From positions 1 to 51,747 of the forward strand of contig CAMUML010000031.1 of NCBI GenBank assembly GCA_947089855.1: a stretch of 51,747 nt of DNA, given 5' to 3'. Below are positions 9,292-18,972 of the stretch, piece after piece; within the stretch, counting starts at the first letter, position 1; every line of letters begins with the position of its first letter. Source of the DNA: an uncultured Eubacterium sp. (lineage in GTDB: Bacteria; Bacillota; Clostridia; Lachnospirales; Lachnospiraceae). A program made the position numbers and the translations under genes. Under the pieces are notes generated by a model. The model made no database searches and was not told the origin of the DNA. It was given only the letters and a program-made list of their open reading frames with translations.

Positions 9292-11706
9292 TTAAGACAT
9301 CTCCAACACAATTTCCGAGTGGCTTTTGAGCATTTGATATGGAATATAGTTCCCTTCCAGTTCTTCCCCATCTACTACAAGCCTTTTGCAGCCAGACTGG
9401 GCATGCCTTGGGTTATGGATGGTAATATGTAAATGTTTTCCCCTAAAATCCTTTTCTATTTCAAACCTGTCCCAGCCATTTGGAACCGCTGGCTCTATTT
9501 TCAGCCCATAGAAATCTGGCCGCATCCCTAAGATCCCTTCTACACAGCCTGTCATAATTGTCGATGCTGTACCCGTAAGCCAATGTACATGGGACCGCCC
9601 AAAATACGGGCTGTCTTTTCCTTCTGTAAACTGTCCATAGCAATATGGCTCTAATTTACGGATCTGCGCCTGGTTATTTTGCGCTGCCGGCGCATGTTCC
9701 ATAAAATAAGTAAATGCACGGTCCCCATGCCCGCATAAAGCTTCAGCAAGGATCAGCCAGCCCTGCGGCTGGGAAAAAATACCAGCATTTTCTTTTGTCC
9801 CTGCATTGTAAATAACGGCCAACGCCCCTTCAAACGCATGTTCATGGTATGGCGGCGCCATCAGCATTGCCCCATATTCGGTATTCAGCCTTTGGAATAC
9901 GCTATCCAATGCCATATCCGCCTGTCTTTTATTTGCAAGCCCGCTGATTACCGCCCAGCTCTGCGGGTTCAGCCACATATTCGCCTCTGGGTCTGCCCGT
10001 TGCCCAATCCTCTCCCCTTTTTGTGTAAACCCGCGGATAAACCGGTCTTCATCCCAGCAAAATTCCTGTATGGCACTGCCCAGCTTTTCTTGTTCCTTGT
10101 CCAGGTAATGGATATAGCCAGTATCTTTTTTGTATTCGGCAAACTTTTTTAAGATGCCCATAGCATAATAAAGCTGGAACGCAACAAAGGTAGATTCCCC
10201 TTTTTCCCCTAGCCTTAAACAGTCGTTCCAGTCTGCATATAGCCCCGCCGGCATCCCGTGTGCTCCAAGGCGGTTCAAGGAAAAGTCAACCGCACGTTTT
10301 AAATGCCCATAAACGCTTGCCTCCCCTTTATTTGCAAACGGTATTACTTCATCGATAAAAGAAAGGTTGCCGGACTCCGCGATATATTTATAAACTGTCG
10401 GGAACAGCCACAGTGCATCATCTGCCCGGTACTGCGGATGCCCGGTCGCCTTTACGTAAGACGCATCATCCGGCGTATCCTCATGCCCAGGGTTATGGGT
10501 AAACTTTACCAATGGCAGCCCGCCGCCATGTTCTACCTGCGCAGAAAGCATAAAGCGGATTTTTTCCACCGCCATTTCCGGCGCCAAGTGGATAATCCCC
10601 TGTATATCCTGTACCGTATCCCGGTATCCATATCCATTGCGCAAGCCACAATAGAAAAAGGACGCAGCGCGTGACCAGATAAACGTCATAAAACAGTTGT
10701 ATGCATTCCACGTATTCACCATTGTATTGAATTCCGGGCTTGGCGTTTTTACTTGAAAGTGCATAAATTTTTCATGCCAGTAGCGGATCAGCCCGTTGTA
10801 ATCCTGTTCACAAGGTTTGCACGGATCCCCATATTTTTTAAGGATCTTTTCTGCCTGCGCATCACTTTGCATCCCAAGGATAAATACTAGGTGCTTTCCC
10901 TCCCCTGGCGCAAGCTTGATTACAGAAGAAAGCGCGCCGCAGGCATTTCCGTTATAATTCAGTTCCCCGGATAATTTTCCTTGTATAACCCCTTCTGGAT
11001 TTCCGTATCCATGATAATGCCCAAGGAATTTTTCCTTATCGCCGCAATAAGAAGAAACGTCTGCCCCGGCCATTCCAAAAAACCGCTCTATCATAATCTT
11101 ATCGTCGACATCTTTTCCGTCTTCTACCCCGTCCAGGTTGCCATGTATCTTCTGGCAAATACGGTTGCCATGGAACTCCGTCTTCGTGATAAACTGTGAA
11201 TACTGCAAGTTTACCTGGTCTTGTTCATAATTGCTGTTATTTGTAAATTCTGCATACCCGGTAACACATAAATCACGCGGCAGTCCGGATTGATTGGAAA
11301 GCGACAGGCTCCACACCTCATACGCCTGCCCCAGCGGCACATAATACAGCACTTGCGAATGGATACCGCTGTAATCCGCCGTCATTTTCGTATAACCTGT
11401 CCCGTGGCGGCACTCGCAACGGTAGGTTTCCAGGCCCTTCCCAACCGGCTGCCAGGAAGCTGACCAGTAATCTTTGGAATCATTGTCCCGGATATAAATA
11501 TAACGCCCCGGCTGGTCAAACTGGTTAAAAATATAACGCAGGATCCTGCCGTCCGCCCCGGATTTTGCGAAACTGTAGCCGCCCGCATTATTGGAAATAA
11601 TCGCGCCATATTCCGGTGAACCAAGGTAATTGACCCACGGGGCCGGCGTATCTGGGCGGTTAATGGCATATTCCCGTTTGTCATCATCAAAATACCCAAA
11701 CTGCAT
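9292..11706 (-). CDS. GH94 glycoside phosphorylase (cellodextrin/laminaribiose-type; substrate uncertain)
   Basis: Intracellular inverting phosphorylase of 804 residues that should split a beta-linked disaccharide or oligosaccharide with phosphate to give a sugar 1-phosphate. The catalytic aspartate is D495 in the ADWNDCLRLG motif; the phosphate-site region YRDTVQDIQG (361-370) and the TGTAS block near the C-terminus are present. N-terminal sequence FGYFDDDKREYAINRPDTPAPW is typical of the family. It differs from the classical cellobiose phosphorylase at 49.1 kb in the acceptor-site loops (HNPGHEDTPDD...TGHPQYRADDALW), so a different acceptor is likely; chain length and linkage cannot be read. 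GGAGG lies before the ATG. A 154-bp repeat separates it from its probable operator. Confidence 0.88.
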   Translation of the reverse strand: MQFGYFDDDKREYAINRPDTPAPWVNYLGSPEYGAIISNNAGGYSFAKSGADGRILRYIFNQFDQPGRYIYIRDNDSKDYWSASWQPVGKGLETYRCECRHGTGYTKMTADYSGIHSQVLYYVPLGQAYEVWSLSLSNQSGLPRDLCVTGYAEFTNNSNYEQDQVNLQYSQFITKTEFHGNRICQKIHGNLDGVEDGKDVDDKIMIERFFGMAGADVSSYCGDKEKFLGHYHGYGNPEGVIQGKLSGELNYNGNACGALSSVIKLAPGEGKHLVFILGMQSDAQAEKILKKYGDPCKPCEQDYNGLIRYWHEKFMHFQVKTPSPEFNTMVNTWNAYNCFMTFIWSRAASFFYCGLRNGYGYRDTVQDIQGIIHLAPEMAVEKIRFMLSAQVEHGGGLPLVKFTHNPGHEDTPDDASYVKATGHPQYRADDALWLFPTVYKYIAESGNLSFIDEVIPFANKGEASVYGHLKRAVDFSLNRLGAHGMPAGLYADWNDCLRLGEKGESTFVAFQLYYAMGILKKFAEYKKDTGYIHYLDKEQEKLGSAIQEFCWDEDRFIRGFTQKGERIGQRADPEANMWLNPQSWAVISGLANKRQADMALDSVFQRLNTEYGAMLMAPPYHEHAFEGALAVIYNAGTKENAGIFSQPQGWLILAEALCGHGDRAFTYFMEHAPAAQNNQAQIRKLEPYCYGQFTEGKDSPYFGRSHVHWLTGTASTIMTGCVEGILGMRPDFYGLKIEPAVPNGWDRFEIEKDFRGKHLHITIHNPRHAQSGCKRLVVDGEELEGNYIPYQMLKSHSEIVLEMS

Positions 11707-11773
11707 ATCTATCTGCCCTCCTGTAACTTTTCTTTTTACCGTGTAAGTACTGATGCCCAGATGCGTTTACTTA

Positions 11774-11927
11774 GGAACTGTGCATAAATAACTTGTACAT
11801 CTGACTTGTCTAAATTTCCATCCACTGCGTTGTCGTCAATCGGCGTACGCCCAGTACGCCTCATTCCTCCGCCTTGTGCATGAATATTTATCCTGCGCCA
11901 TCTGCACAAGTTATTTTGCACAGTCCC
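11774..11927. repeat. Family-2 MITE-like element, copy 1
   Basis: A 154-bp non-coding element with imperfect 26-bp terminal inverted repeats (left end GGAACTGTGCATAAATAACT, right end complementary). It is flanked by TTA on both sides (11771-11773 and 11928-11930), a 3-bp target duplication. Its interior matches copy 2 at 45.8 kb in reverse orientation, at about 85 percent by eye. It sits between the GH94 gene and the promoter region shared with the AraC gene, so 11707-12126 holds this element plus the regulatory region and no gene. Confidence 0.85.
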
Positions 11928-11972
11928 TTAGAAGCCCGTCTTGGCATACAGCCTGTACCACGGTTATTTACG

Positions 11973-12033
11973 ATTATAAATATCCTACGCATTTTGATAT
12001 ATTAAACTATGTACAAAAATATCAAATTCATGC
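11973..12033 (-). promoter_or_regulatory. GH94 promoter with shared 19-bp operator (site 2)
   Basis: On the minus strand GCATGAATTTGATATTTTT (12015-12033) lies 36 bp before a TATAAT box (11973-11978) reading toward the GH94 gene at 11.7 kb. A partial copy of the motif runs the other way (GCATTTTGATATATT on the plus strand), so the divergent region carries an inverted pair and could also control the AraC gene. Confidence 0.6.
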
Positions 12034-12039
12034 TATAAT
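12034..12039 (+). promoter_or_regulatory. -10 box of the AraC regulator gene
   Basis: TATAAT on the plus strand directly abuts the 19-bp operator (site 2), about 88 bp before the ATG. No clear -35 box is visible. Binding at the operator would cover this box, so autorepression is plausible. Confidence 0.5.
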
Positions 12040-12126
12040 ATAGCCAATGCAGGCTGCTAACCCGCAGCTTCCAGTACCACCACACTGGCGCCCCCATACG
12101 GCGTATACCCAGAAAGGAAGCAAAGG

Positions 12127-12867
12127 ATGGATTTACGAAAAGAATGGAACCGTCAGGAACTTCAGGATGCAGAAGATTCCCTTGCGCACCGCCCAATGGA
12201 AGAAGAATTTGCGTTTTACCATGCCGTCAGTTCCGGCGATATAAATTTTGTACAAAAAAACTGCAAACAGAATACCTTCGCCAACCCGGCTGGAATGGGC
12301 GTCCTCTCGACAAACCCCCTTACCAATATAAAATATCATTTTGTTGTCACAGCAGCCATGATTGTCAGGCACTGCGTGGAAGCAGGAATGGAATTGGAAC
12401 AGGCGTACCGCCTAAGCGATTTTTATATTTTAAAAATGGACTCCTGTACCTCCATAGAGTCCATTTATAAGCTGCATGACAGCATGGCGCTTGATTATAC
12501 CGGGAAAATGCTAGTTCAAAAAAAGGAAAGCGTAATATCCAAAGCCGTTATCCTGTGCATGGATTATGTCTACAACCATTTAAACACCCGCATCACAATT
12601 GAAGAACTTGCCGCTTTTACAAACCTGTCCCCTAGTTACCTGTCAAGGCTATTTAAAAAAGAGCTTGGGATTTCCATCAGTAATTACATAAATGAAAAGA
12701 AAATAGAAAAAGCACGCAACCTGTTGAAATACTCCGATTACAGCTTCGTAGAAATTGCAAATTACCTGGCTTTTTCTTCACAAAGCCATTTTATCCAATC
12801 GTTTAAGAAATCGGTTGGGCTTACCCCCAAAAAATACCGGGATAAGTTTTACCGTACTTCTTGGTAA
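12127..12867 (+). CDS. AraC-family transcriptional regulator
   Basis: DNA-binding regulator of 246 residues. The C-terminal 100 residues contain both AraC helix-turn-helix units: TIEELAAFTNLSPSYLSRLFKKELG and the second with DYSFVEIANYLAFSSQSHFIQSFKKSVGLTPKKYR. The N-terminal 140 residues are a helical domain without a cupin pattern, of the kind often seen with sugar operons in Lachnospiraceae. It is divergent from the GH94 gene and lies between two carbohydrate operons that share an operator motif, so it is the likely regulator of both. AAGGAAG precedes the ATG. Confidence 0.9.
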   Translation: MDLRKEWNRQELQDAEDSLAHRPMEEEFAFYHAVSSGDINFVQKNCKQNTFANPAGMGVLSTNPLTNIKYHFVVTAAMIVRHCVEAGMELEQAYRLSDFYILKMDSCTSIESIYKLHDSMALDYTGKMLVQKKESVISKAVILCMDYVYNHLNTRITIEELAAFTNLSPSYLSRLFKKELGISISNYINEKKIEKARNLLKYSDYSFVEIANYLAFSSQSHFIQSFKKSVGLTPKKYRDKFYRTSW

Positions 12868-12905
12868 TATATACTGCACACCAGTTAAATTTACAGTACC
12901 ACCCG

Positions 12906-12968
12906 ACTGCAGGCCGCCAGCCAGGCACTTTCTTGGTTACATTACGGTATATTCTGGCGGGCTGCAGT
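12906..12968. repeat. Long inverted repeat after the AraC gene
   Basis: ACTGCAGGCCGCCAG (12906-12920) pairs with CTGGCGGGCTGCAGT (12954-12968) with one mismatch across a 33-base loop. No T run follows on either strand, so it is not an ordinary terminator; it lies between convergent genes and may act in mRNA protection or as part of a compound terminator. Confidence 0.5.
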
Positions 12969-12980
12969 ATAAAAACAAAA

Positions 12981-13016
12981 GCGGAATACCCATCCGGTTC
13001 CTATTGGATATTCCGC
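12981..13016 (-). terminator. Terminator of the SBP-chemoreceptor-GH94 operon
   Basis: GCGGAATA and its complement, extended by a few further pairs, form a hairpin followed on the minus strand by CTTTTGTTTTTA. It lies 75 bp after the stop of the 900-residue GH94 gene. Confidence 0.6.
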
Positions 13017-13052
13017 CCGAAACAAACCGCAGTTACACTGCAATGGTTAGGC

Positions 13053-13071
13053 AGCCCGCCAGCTGCGGGCT
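13053..13071 (+). terminator. Weak hairpin near the end of the AraC transcript
   Basis: AGCCCGC and GCGGGCT form a 7-bp stem followed by only TTT on the plus strand, so termination here would be weak. Confidence 0.35.
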
Positions 13072-13090
13072 TTCCCTGCCCCCCCCCATT

Positions 13091-15793
13091 TTAAACTCTG
13101 CCTACATCGATTTCGATTGTATGTACCTGACCTGCCATAGACATGATCTTTTCCCTTTCAAGGACAGCATACGCCCCATAAACCGGCAATTGCATATGCC
13201 CGTCACAAATTGCCTTTTTTATTATATATTCCCCATAATCCAGCCTTTCTGGATTTTTATAAATGACCTGGAACTTGCTACCTGCAAAAACAAGCTCTAT
13301 CGCTGCCTTGCCCTGCGCATCAAACTGCCCTGCTACCAGTTTTGGCTGGATAGCCATATCGCCGATTTTACCGCATACGCCAAATACTTCCGTAACCATC
13401 GTCAGCATATACCAGCTTGCAGCCCCGGTTAGATAATGGTACATCCCTCTCCCTTCCCGGCTAAAATACTCAGGGATCCCTGGATATATTTTGCTGGTTT
13501 CAAACTGCATAGCCGCATCCGCCAGTGACTGCAGCGCCTGGTACCCTTCTTTTACAAACCCCCTTTGATACAATGCATTTGCATACATCACAGCCATATG
13601 GCAAAAAACCGCGCCATTTTCTTTTTCCCCATATGCAAAGCCAAACATCCTGCCCATATCATACTTTTGTTCCTGAAAATCTGTGTTCAGGCGGTAGCCG
13701 CCCGCTTTTTTATCATATAAATAATGGCCGGCGCTTTGGCAGATGCCCGCAACCTGCTCTTTCCTTGCAATCCCGCCCATAATTGCAAACACCTGGCCGG
13801 TCAGCATCATCCGCACGCCCTGTGGGAAGTACCCTTCCACCGCTTTTCCGTGGTTATCATAATAGCTGTTAAACCAGCCTTCCCCTTCTCCTTGGATCCA
13901 CTCCGTTTTGCGGATATGCTGCTGCATCCATGCTGCCTTATGCTTTAAATTATCCGCAAGCCCTTTGACATCCACCTGGATCTGCCTGCCGCTCACCTGA
14001 TGCCTGCACAGCTGCAGATAGCCCTGCAGGATTTTCTTTTTTTCATCCACATCATGATAAATACACGCTTGATCCGTTAAAAGCACCTGCATTTCTTCTA
14101 AAAGCAGCGTTGTTTGAACGCCAAAGCGTTCTGACAAAATTTCCAGGAAATTTGCAAGCTGCATCAGGTTGCCCGCATAAGCGCAAGTAAAAGCTACACT
14201 TTCGCCGCGTTCCTCTGCCATATCCAACGCGTCATTCCAGTCCGCCCCTCTAAGCCTGATATGGTTGTGTTCCCCCACTTCATAAAAAGCGCATAGATGC
14301 TGCAATAATAAATGCTCCAGAATACTCCCGTAATAAGTTTCCCCATTTATACATGCCAGCTGCGTCCCATCGGATATATGCCAGCTACTGTCCAGGCTGC
14401 TGCCGCGCCCTGTCTGCCCGTCTTTAAAATACGGCGCTTTTTCTTTTAAAATGCCAATATCGCCGGTCTGGTTAATATAAAGCCTGATCGTCATAAATGG
14501 CCATACCCCATGATCCATCCAAACACGTGCGATGCCGTTGCGGTCCGCAATAAATTCCCCCTGTTTTGCCCCGATAATTGTTGCATTGCTCCCGTCCACA
14601 CGCACGCCTGCGCAATTGTCTAAAATCATCTGGCGCACGCCATCCGGATCCATAATCAGAAGCGACAGGCAATCCTGCCATAAGTCCCTCCACCCTCTGC
14701 CGCCCCTGCCATAATCATGGTACGGCAAAAAAGAACAGCCATAGATCCGCCGTAAAATAGGCTGGAAATTCACCCATCTCATAAAGTTGTCAAAATCCGC
14801 ACTGCTTGTATGGTAACGGACGTTTACCTTTTCCTGCCAATACCTGCTTGTCTGTCCGAGGGATTGCTTTACCTGGCCAGCTGTCCGGTAAGCGCCAACA
14901 ATACCCTCTATCTCTTCTTCCTGTGCTGTAATGCCCATAATAACCGTATAAGATACCTGCTCCTTTGGGCCAACGCTAACTTTTTGGAAACGGATGCCAC
15001 CAATTGCTTCCTTTCCTTCAAAATAGCTTCCGGCTGCTGCCCCATCCCCATTTTCCCGGATTTTCTGAGGATTGGTATAACTGCCGCCTTCCCCGATATA
15101 ATCTTCCACGACCGGATAGAAATCCAATGGCTTTTCCCCATTTCCAGTAATGCCGCAAACAAAATACGTTAGTTCATTGACCTGGTGCCCGCGCTCATCA
15201 AAAGACAACGCCGGCTTTACGTATACCCCATAATCAGCCGTCCGGATCCGGTGCAGCAATGAAGTCACATGCCTGTGGTCACGGATATTATCGGCACTCC
15301 GCCCAAAAATAGGCACTGCTGCCACCGGCGTAAAGGCCAGCGGGCTGCCGCCCAAATTACAGAGTGACACCTGCATAATTTCTACATTGTGCCCCGTCGG
15401 CACAAAGGAAACGACTTCTGCCTCCAGTTGATATTTTTCAGATTTCCGGTACATAGTATGCCACATAAACCCTGCTTTTAGGCTGCTTTCATCCTGGCTT
15501 TCTGTAAATTTCTGGCTTTCTTGCCCTACCGACGCCCCTACCGCAGACCACATGCCCCCGTCTTCCATCCTGCACCAAAAATTCCTCCCAGAACGGTTGT
15601 TATGCAGGTTTTCCACACTGGCCGGCTCCATCAGGAACGCGTTTTGGTTCACCTTGCTGTCCCCTCCCAGATTTGGCGTCAGCGCACATTTCATCCCGGC
15701 TTCCCCAGCAACCGGGAAATAAAGGTAACTGTAATTTTCCGGCTTTTTAATCGTAAACGTCCCATCATTATCTAAAAAATTTATGGTTTTCAT
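13091..15793 (-). CDS. Divergent GH94-type glycoside phosphorylase, 900 residues
   Basis: Glycoside phosphorylase-like protein. The catalytic aspartate is D521 in [16 protein letters not shown], and [10 protein letters not shown] (366-375) corresponds to [10 protein letters not shown] of cellobiose phosphorylase. The N-terminal sandwich domain is unlike the two other GH94 proteins here: it starts [22 protein letters not shown] and has the [19 protein letters not shown] segment. It belongs to a longer, GH36-type-annotated subgroup whose substrates I cannot name. There is no signal peptide, so it acts inside the cell. Its ATG overlaps the stop of the chemoreceptor gene by 3 bases (ATGA-type overlap), showing translational coupling. 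Specificity is open. Confidence 0.8.
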   Translation of the reverse strand: MKTINFLDNDGTFTIKKPENYSYLYFPVAGEAGMKCALTPNLGGDSKVNQNAFLMEPASVENLHNNRSGRNFWCRMEDGGMWSAVGASVGQESQKFTESQDESSLKAGFMWHTMYRKSEKYQLEAEVVSFVPTGHNVEIMQVSLCNLGGSPLAFTPVAAVPIFGRSADNIRDHRHVTSLLHRIRTADYGVYVKPALSFDERGHQVNELTYFVCGITGNGEKPLDFYPVVEDYIGEGGSYTNPQKIRENGDGAAAGSYFEGKEAIGGIRFQKVSVGPKEQVSYTVIMGITAQEEEIEGIVGAYRTAGQVKQSLGQTSRYWQEKVNVRYHTSSADFDNFMRWVNFQPILRRIYGCSFLPYHDYGRGGRGWRDLWQDCLSLLIMDPDGVRQMILDNCAGVRVDGSNATIIGAKQGEFIADRNGIARVWMDHGVWPFMTIRLYINQTGDIGILKEKAPYFKDGQTGRGSSLDSSWHISDGTQLACINGETYYGSILEHLLLQHLCAFYEVGEHNHIRLRGADWNDALDMAEERGESVAFTCAYAGNLMQLANFLEILSERFGVQTTLLLEEMQVLLTDQACIYHDVDEKKKILQGYLQLCRHQVSGRQIQVDVKGLADNLKHKAAWMQQHIRKTEWIQGEGEGWFNSYYDNHGKAVEGYFPQGVRMMLTGQVFAIMGGIARKEQVAGICQSAGHYLYDKKAGGYRLNTDFQEQKYDMGRMFGFAYGEKENGAVFCHMAVMYANALYQRGFVKEGYQALQSLADAAMQFETSKIYPGIPEYFSREGRGMYHYLTGAASWYMLTMVTEVFGVCGKIGDMAIQPKLVAGQFDAQGKAAIELVFAGSKFQVIYKNPERLDYGEYIIKKAICDGHMQLPVYGAYAVLEREKIMSMAGQVHTIEIDVGRV

Positions 15794-17808
15794 ATTCCAT
15801 CCCCCTTATGTATTTTAAATATACCAATTTGCCCAGTAAGCTTTTGCGCAGAATCTGACAGCTCCTTGGATTGCTGCGCTACCGATTCGCTGCTGGCCAT
15901 TAGGCTGTCCGCATGGGCAGCCAAAGAATCCGAAGCATTCAAGATCTGCTCTGAACTTGCTGCCTGTTCTTGCGAAATCGCCGCTACGTCAGCCGCTACA
16001 GTATCCACACATGCTACTTTTTCCATCATTTCCTGGATCAAGTTTCCAACTGCCGCTATATTTTCATATATATGATCAAAAGTCCCCATCGCATGCTGGA
16101 TCATACCGTTGCTTTCATTAATATTGCCAACACTGTCATCCGCCTGGTGTATGGCATCCCCGACAGACGTGTTAATCTTCATTATTAAATTGTCAATATG
16201 TTTCACCGACTCCATGCTGGTTTTTGCCAATTTTCCAATTTGCGCAGCCACTACTGTAAAACCTTTCCCTGCTTCCCCCGCCCGGGCCGCTTCGATCGAA
16301 GCATTTAATGACAACAGGTTTGTTTCATCTGCAATATCCCCAATCACTTTTGTAATCTGGATGATTTCTTCCGATGAGGCCCCCACTTCATCAATCGCAT
16401 TTTGCAGTTTCTTCACCGAATGGTCTATATTGCGCATTGCAACGTCCACACACTGCATATCCTGCTTTCCTTTTTGAGAAACATGGACCATTTCCTTCAT
16501 TCTTCCATTTACATCCTCACCGTTATCTTTTGCTTCCGATGCCGCCCCTGCCAAGTCGGATGCGCTTTGCGCAATCTGGCCGACTGAAACAGAAAGCTGT
16601 TCTACCGTGACGTTAAGGTCTTTCATAGATTGGCTCTGTTTTTTAGACGCTTCCAGTACTTGCCTGGACACTTCCCCGCCATTGTCTGCCTGCTCATGAA
16701 GCGCATTTGTAATGTTATGGATCGTCGTAATCATTGCACACATCGCCGCAGTAAACGTTTCCATGCACTGGCTCATCACGCCGATTTCATCATTACTTTT
16801 CGTATGGATGGATACGGCAAAATCGCCGCTTGTCATTGCCTTTACCACTTTCGTTAAATCCTTTACTGGTAAGATTACAATATGTATCGTCCGCTCAACC
16901 AAAACCAGCAATATCAATACCGAAACGACCCCAAACACCACCATAATATTACGGATATGGTCTAGTTCGCCAAACAACGTTGCTGACGGCACATAAGAAA
17001 CCAGCAGCCACTCCGTGCCCTCTACCTTTTCAAACACAGCCATTTTCCCGGTTATTTCGGCCATCCCTAAGTCATCCTCTAAAATCTTGGCTGCCACAGC
17101 CTGCATAAATTCTCCGTCGATCTCGTCTATCCTTTTAGAAATCAGGCTGGTATCCCTGGATGCAAGGACCGTATTGTCTTGCGTATTTACCAAAAATGCT
17201 TCTGCATCTTTCATTTTTACAAAACTGTTTACAAAAACGCTGACCTTTTCCAAAGATAAATCGGCCGAAAGGATACGGACGCCCCCTTTTTGGTTCCGCA
17301 GCATCCCGCAGGCGCTGATCACCTGTTTTCCATCTTCCCTTATATATGCATTGGTAAACCCCATATTAACCCTGGTCAAACCGCTTTGAAACCATTCCGG
17401 CCTAACCTCATCTAAAGATACCCTTGTATTGCCTGCAATATCCGCCTGCTGCGCCTGGTAAAACGTACCGTCCAAATCGGCTGCATATATTCCATCTGGA
17501 TAATTGCTGTTATAGCCATAAAAAGCATTGAGGCAATCCTGAAATTGTTTTCCATCAAAATCCATCTGCTCCAGCACATGTTTTACTACTTGGAAAGATG
17601 TTAAATTTTGATCCAACCAAGACTTAATTTCCAATGCCTGGCTTTCCGCCGACATTTCCAAAAGTGCCTGGGCATCTGACCAAATTACATTTCTAGACAC
17701 AAAATAAGACAGGCCGACAAGCACCGTAACCATTACGATAACCACAGGCAAGATCAATGCAAGCAGTTTTGTTTTTACAGAGATAAATTTTTTTTGTTTC
17801 CTTTTCAC
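15790..17808 (-). CDS. Methyl-accepting chemotaxis protein with large extracellular sensor
   Basis: Transmembrane chemoreceptor of 672 residues. Membrane spans are near residues 13-37 and 285-308; the roughly 245-residue extracellular part looks like a Cache domain ([18 protein letters not shown]...[13 protein letters not shown]). A HAMP domain follows ([19 protein letters not shown]) and then the signalling hairpin with the conserved tip ([23 protein letters not shown]). A GTG start is used, 12 bases after GGAGG. It lies between a lone sugar-binding lipoprotein and a GH94 enzyme in one operon, which suggests that it senses the same sugar, perhaps through the loaded binding protein (inference). 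Confidence 0.92.
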   Translation of the reverse strand: MKRKQKKFISVKTKLLALILPVVIVMVTVLVGLSYFVSRNVIWSDAQALLEMSAESQALEIKSWLDQNLTSFQVVKHVLEQMDFDGKQFQDCLNAFYGYNSNYPDGIYAADLDGTFYQAQQADIAGNTRVSLDEVRPEWFQSGLTRVNMGFTNAYIREDGKQVISACGMLRNQKGGVRILSADLSLEKVSVFVNSFVKMKDAEAFLVNTQDNTVLASRDTSLISKRIDEIDGEFMQAVAAKILEDDLGMAEITGKMAVFEKVEGTEWLLVSYVPSATLFGELDHIRNIMVVFGVVSVLILLVLVERTIHIVILPVKDLTKVVKAMTSGDFAVSIHTKSNDEIGVMSQCMETFTAAMCAMITTIHNITNALHEQADNGGEVSRQVLEASKKQSQSMKDLNVTVEQLSVSVGQIAQSASDLAGAASEAKDNGEDVNGRMKEMVHVSQKGKQDMQCVDVAMRNIDHSVKKLQNAIDEVGASSEEIIQITKVIGDIADETNLLSLNASIEAARAGEAGKGFTVVAAQIGKLAKTSMESVKHIDNLIMKINTSVGDAIHQADDSVGNINESNGMIQHAMGTFDHIYENIAAVGNLIQEMMEKVACVDTVAADVAAISQEQAASSEQILNASDSLAAHADSLMASSESVAQQSKELSDSAQKLTGQIGIFKIHKGDGI

Positions 17809-17873
17809 GAATCTGTCCAGCCTCCACTCCTAAAGCACAGTAACCAAGCCTGATAAAGATAACCGCAGCGTCC

Positions 17874-18848
17874 TTATTGGTATTGCGCTACATTTTCAGC
17901 GTCTACTTTTTCAAAAGGGATAAAAATATACTTCCCATCTTCTGAAGCGCCTTCCATCCCTTCGATTGTACTTCCTTCCTGCAGCCTCTTTGCCGCCTCT
18001 ACTGCAGCTTCCATTTGCTTTGCTACTGCCTGGTATACAGTAAAATCCATTTTACCATCGGCGATTGCTTCACAGCCCTTTTCCGAAGCGTCGACCCCCA
18101 AAAACAGTGTCTGGCTTTTCGCAATGCCTGCTTTTTCAAAGGCTGCGATACCACCTAACGCCATATCATCGTTATTTGCCGCAATGCAGTCCACTGGCTT
18201 GCCCGTTTCCAAAAACAGCTGAACCATTTCTTCGGCAAGCTCTTCCTTCCAATCTGCATAATCTTCAAATACGTAGTTAATTTTCTTGCCGCTGGCTTTC
18301 AGCGTCTGTTTCAGCCCTTCTGTCCGTCCACGTGTCCCGGAAGCGTCTTTTGGCCCTTTTAACAATACAATATTAATCTCATCTTTATGGCCCAGCTTTT
18401 CCAATATATATTCGGCCTGGTACTGCCCCGCCATAAATTCATCGGATGCCACATAAATATAGCGGCCTTTTTCAAGCTGGTTTTCTTTCGGTGCATTATT
18501 GATAAATATGATTGGCGTTTGCCCGGCCGCTGCTTTTATTTCAGGGGCAATATCCGCCTGTACCAGACCGCACAAAAATACGCTGTATCCGTCCGCAAAT
18601 GCTTTTTTTACTTGGCCAGCCTGCATTTCTACTGACTTTTCCGCATAGCCAGCCTTAAACGCAAACCCAAATTTCCCAGCCTGCCCTTTTAACCCTGTCG
18701 CCCACCCTTCATAATAATCGCCGCTTTCCATTGCAGCATAATACATTTTTTTGCCTTCCGCCCCTGCTGCTTTCGAGCCCTGGCACCCGCTTATCAAAAC
18801 TGCCGCCAGCAATGAAACCAAAATTACTGCCCCGGTCTTCCCCCGCAT
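17874..18848 (-). CDS. Sugar-binding lipoprotein, RbsB-like (Peripla_BP_4)
   Basis: Periplasmic-binding-fold protein of 324 residues with a lipoprotein signal peptide (lipobox ISGC, cysteine 22). The two-lobe pattern of pentose/galactose binding proteins is visible: the TPIIFINNAP region, GRYIYVASDEFMAGQYQAEYI, CIAANNDDMALGGIAAFEKAG and LFLGVDASEKGCEAI. The ATG at 18848 is preferred over the upstream TTG because GGAGG lies seven bases before it. No permease or ATPase gene accompanies it; the next gene is a chemoreceptor, so a role as a sensor subunit is likely. The AraC-type operator lies upstream. Confidence 0.88.
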   Translation of the reverse strand: MRGKTGAVILVSLLAAVLISGCQGSKAAGAEGKKMYYAAMESGDYYEGWATGLKGQAGKFGFAFKAGYAEKSVEMQAGQVKKAFADGYSVFLCGLVQADIAPEIKAAAGQTPIIFINNAPKENQLEKGRYIYVASDEFMAGQYQAEYILEKLGHKDEINIVLLKGPKDASGTRGRTEGLKQTLKASGKKINYVFEDYADWKEELAEEMVQLFLETGKPVDCIAANNDDMALGGIAAFEKAGIAKSQTLFLGVDASEKGCEAIADGKMDFTVYQAVAKQMEAAVEAAKRLQEGSTIEGMEGASEDGKYIFIPFEKVDAENVAQYQ

Positions 18849-18878
18849 AAACCTGCCTCCGTCCAACAATTTTGTTTC

Positions 18879-18939
18879 ATTTTATCTTCTTAAAATAAAC
18901 ATATATATCAAATTCCTGAAAAAAATGTCAAATCCATGC
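18879..18939 (-). promoter_or_regulatory. Chemoreceptor operon promoter with shared 19-bp operator (site 3)
   Basis: On the minus strand GCATGGATTTGACATTTTT (18921-18939) lies 36 bp before TAAAAT (18879-18884), with no clear -35 box. A second half-site, GGAATTTGATATATATG, follows one start-to-start period of about 20 bp later, as AraC-type activators often require. Confidence 0.6.
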
Positions 18940-18949
18940 TTTGATAAAA

Positions 18950-18961
18950 AACGCCGGCGTT
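18950..18961 (-). terminator. Possible short terminator after spoVAB
   Basis: The palindrome AACGCCGGCGTT is followed on the minus strand by TTTT. The stem is very short, so this is only a weak candidate. Confidence 0.3.
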
Positions 18962-18972
18962 ATGTCCGCTTT

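Noticed and set aside
12755-13432. 225-residue plus-strand frame spanning the AraC and GH94 gene ends
   Set aside because: It crosses the ends of two real genes and a terminator region, with no ribosome binding site or known pattern.
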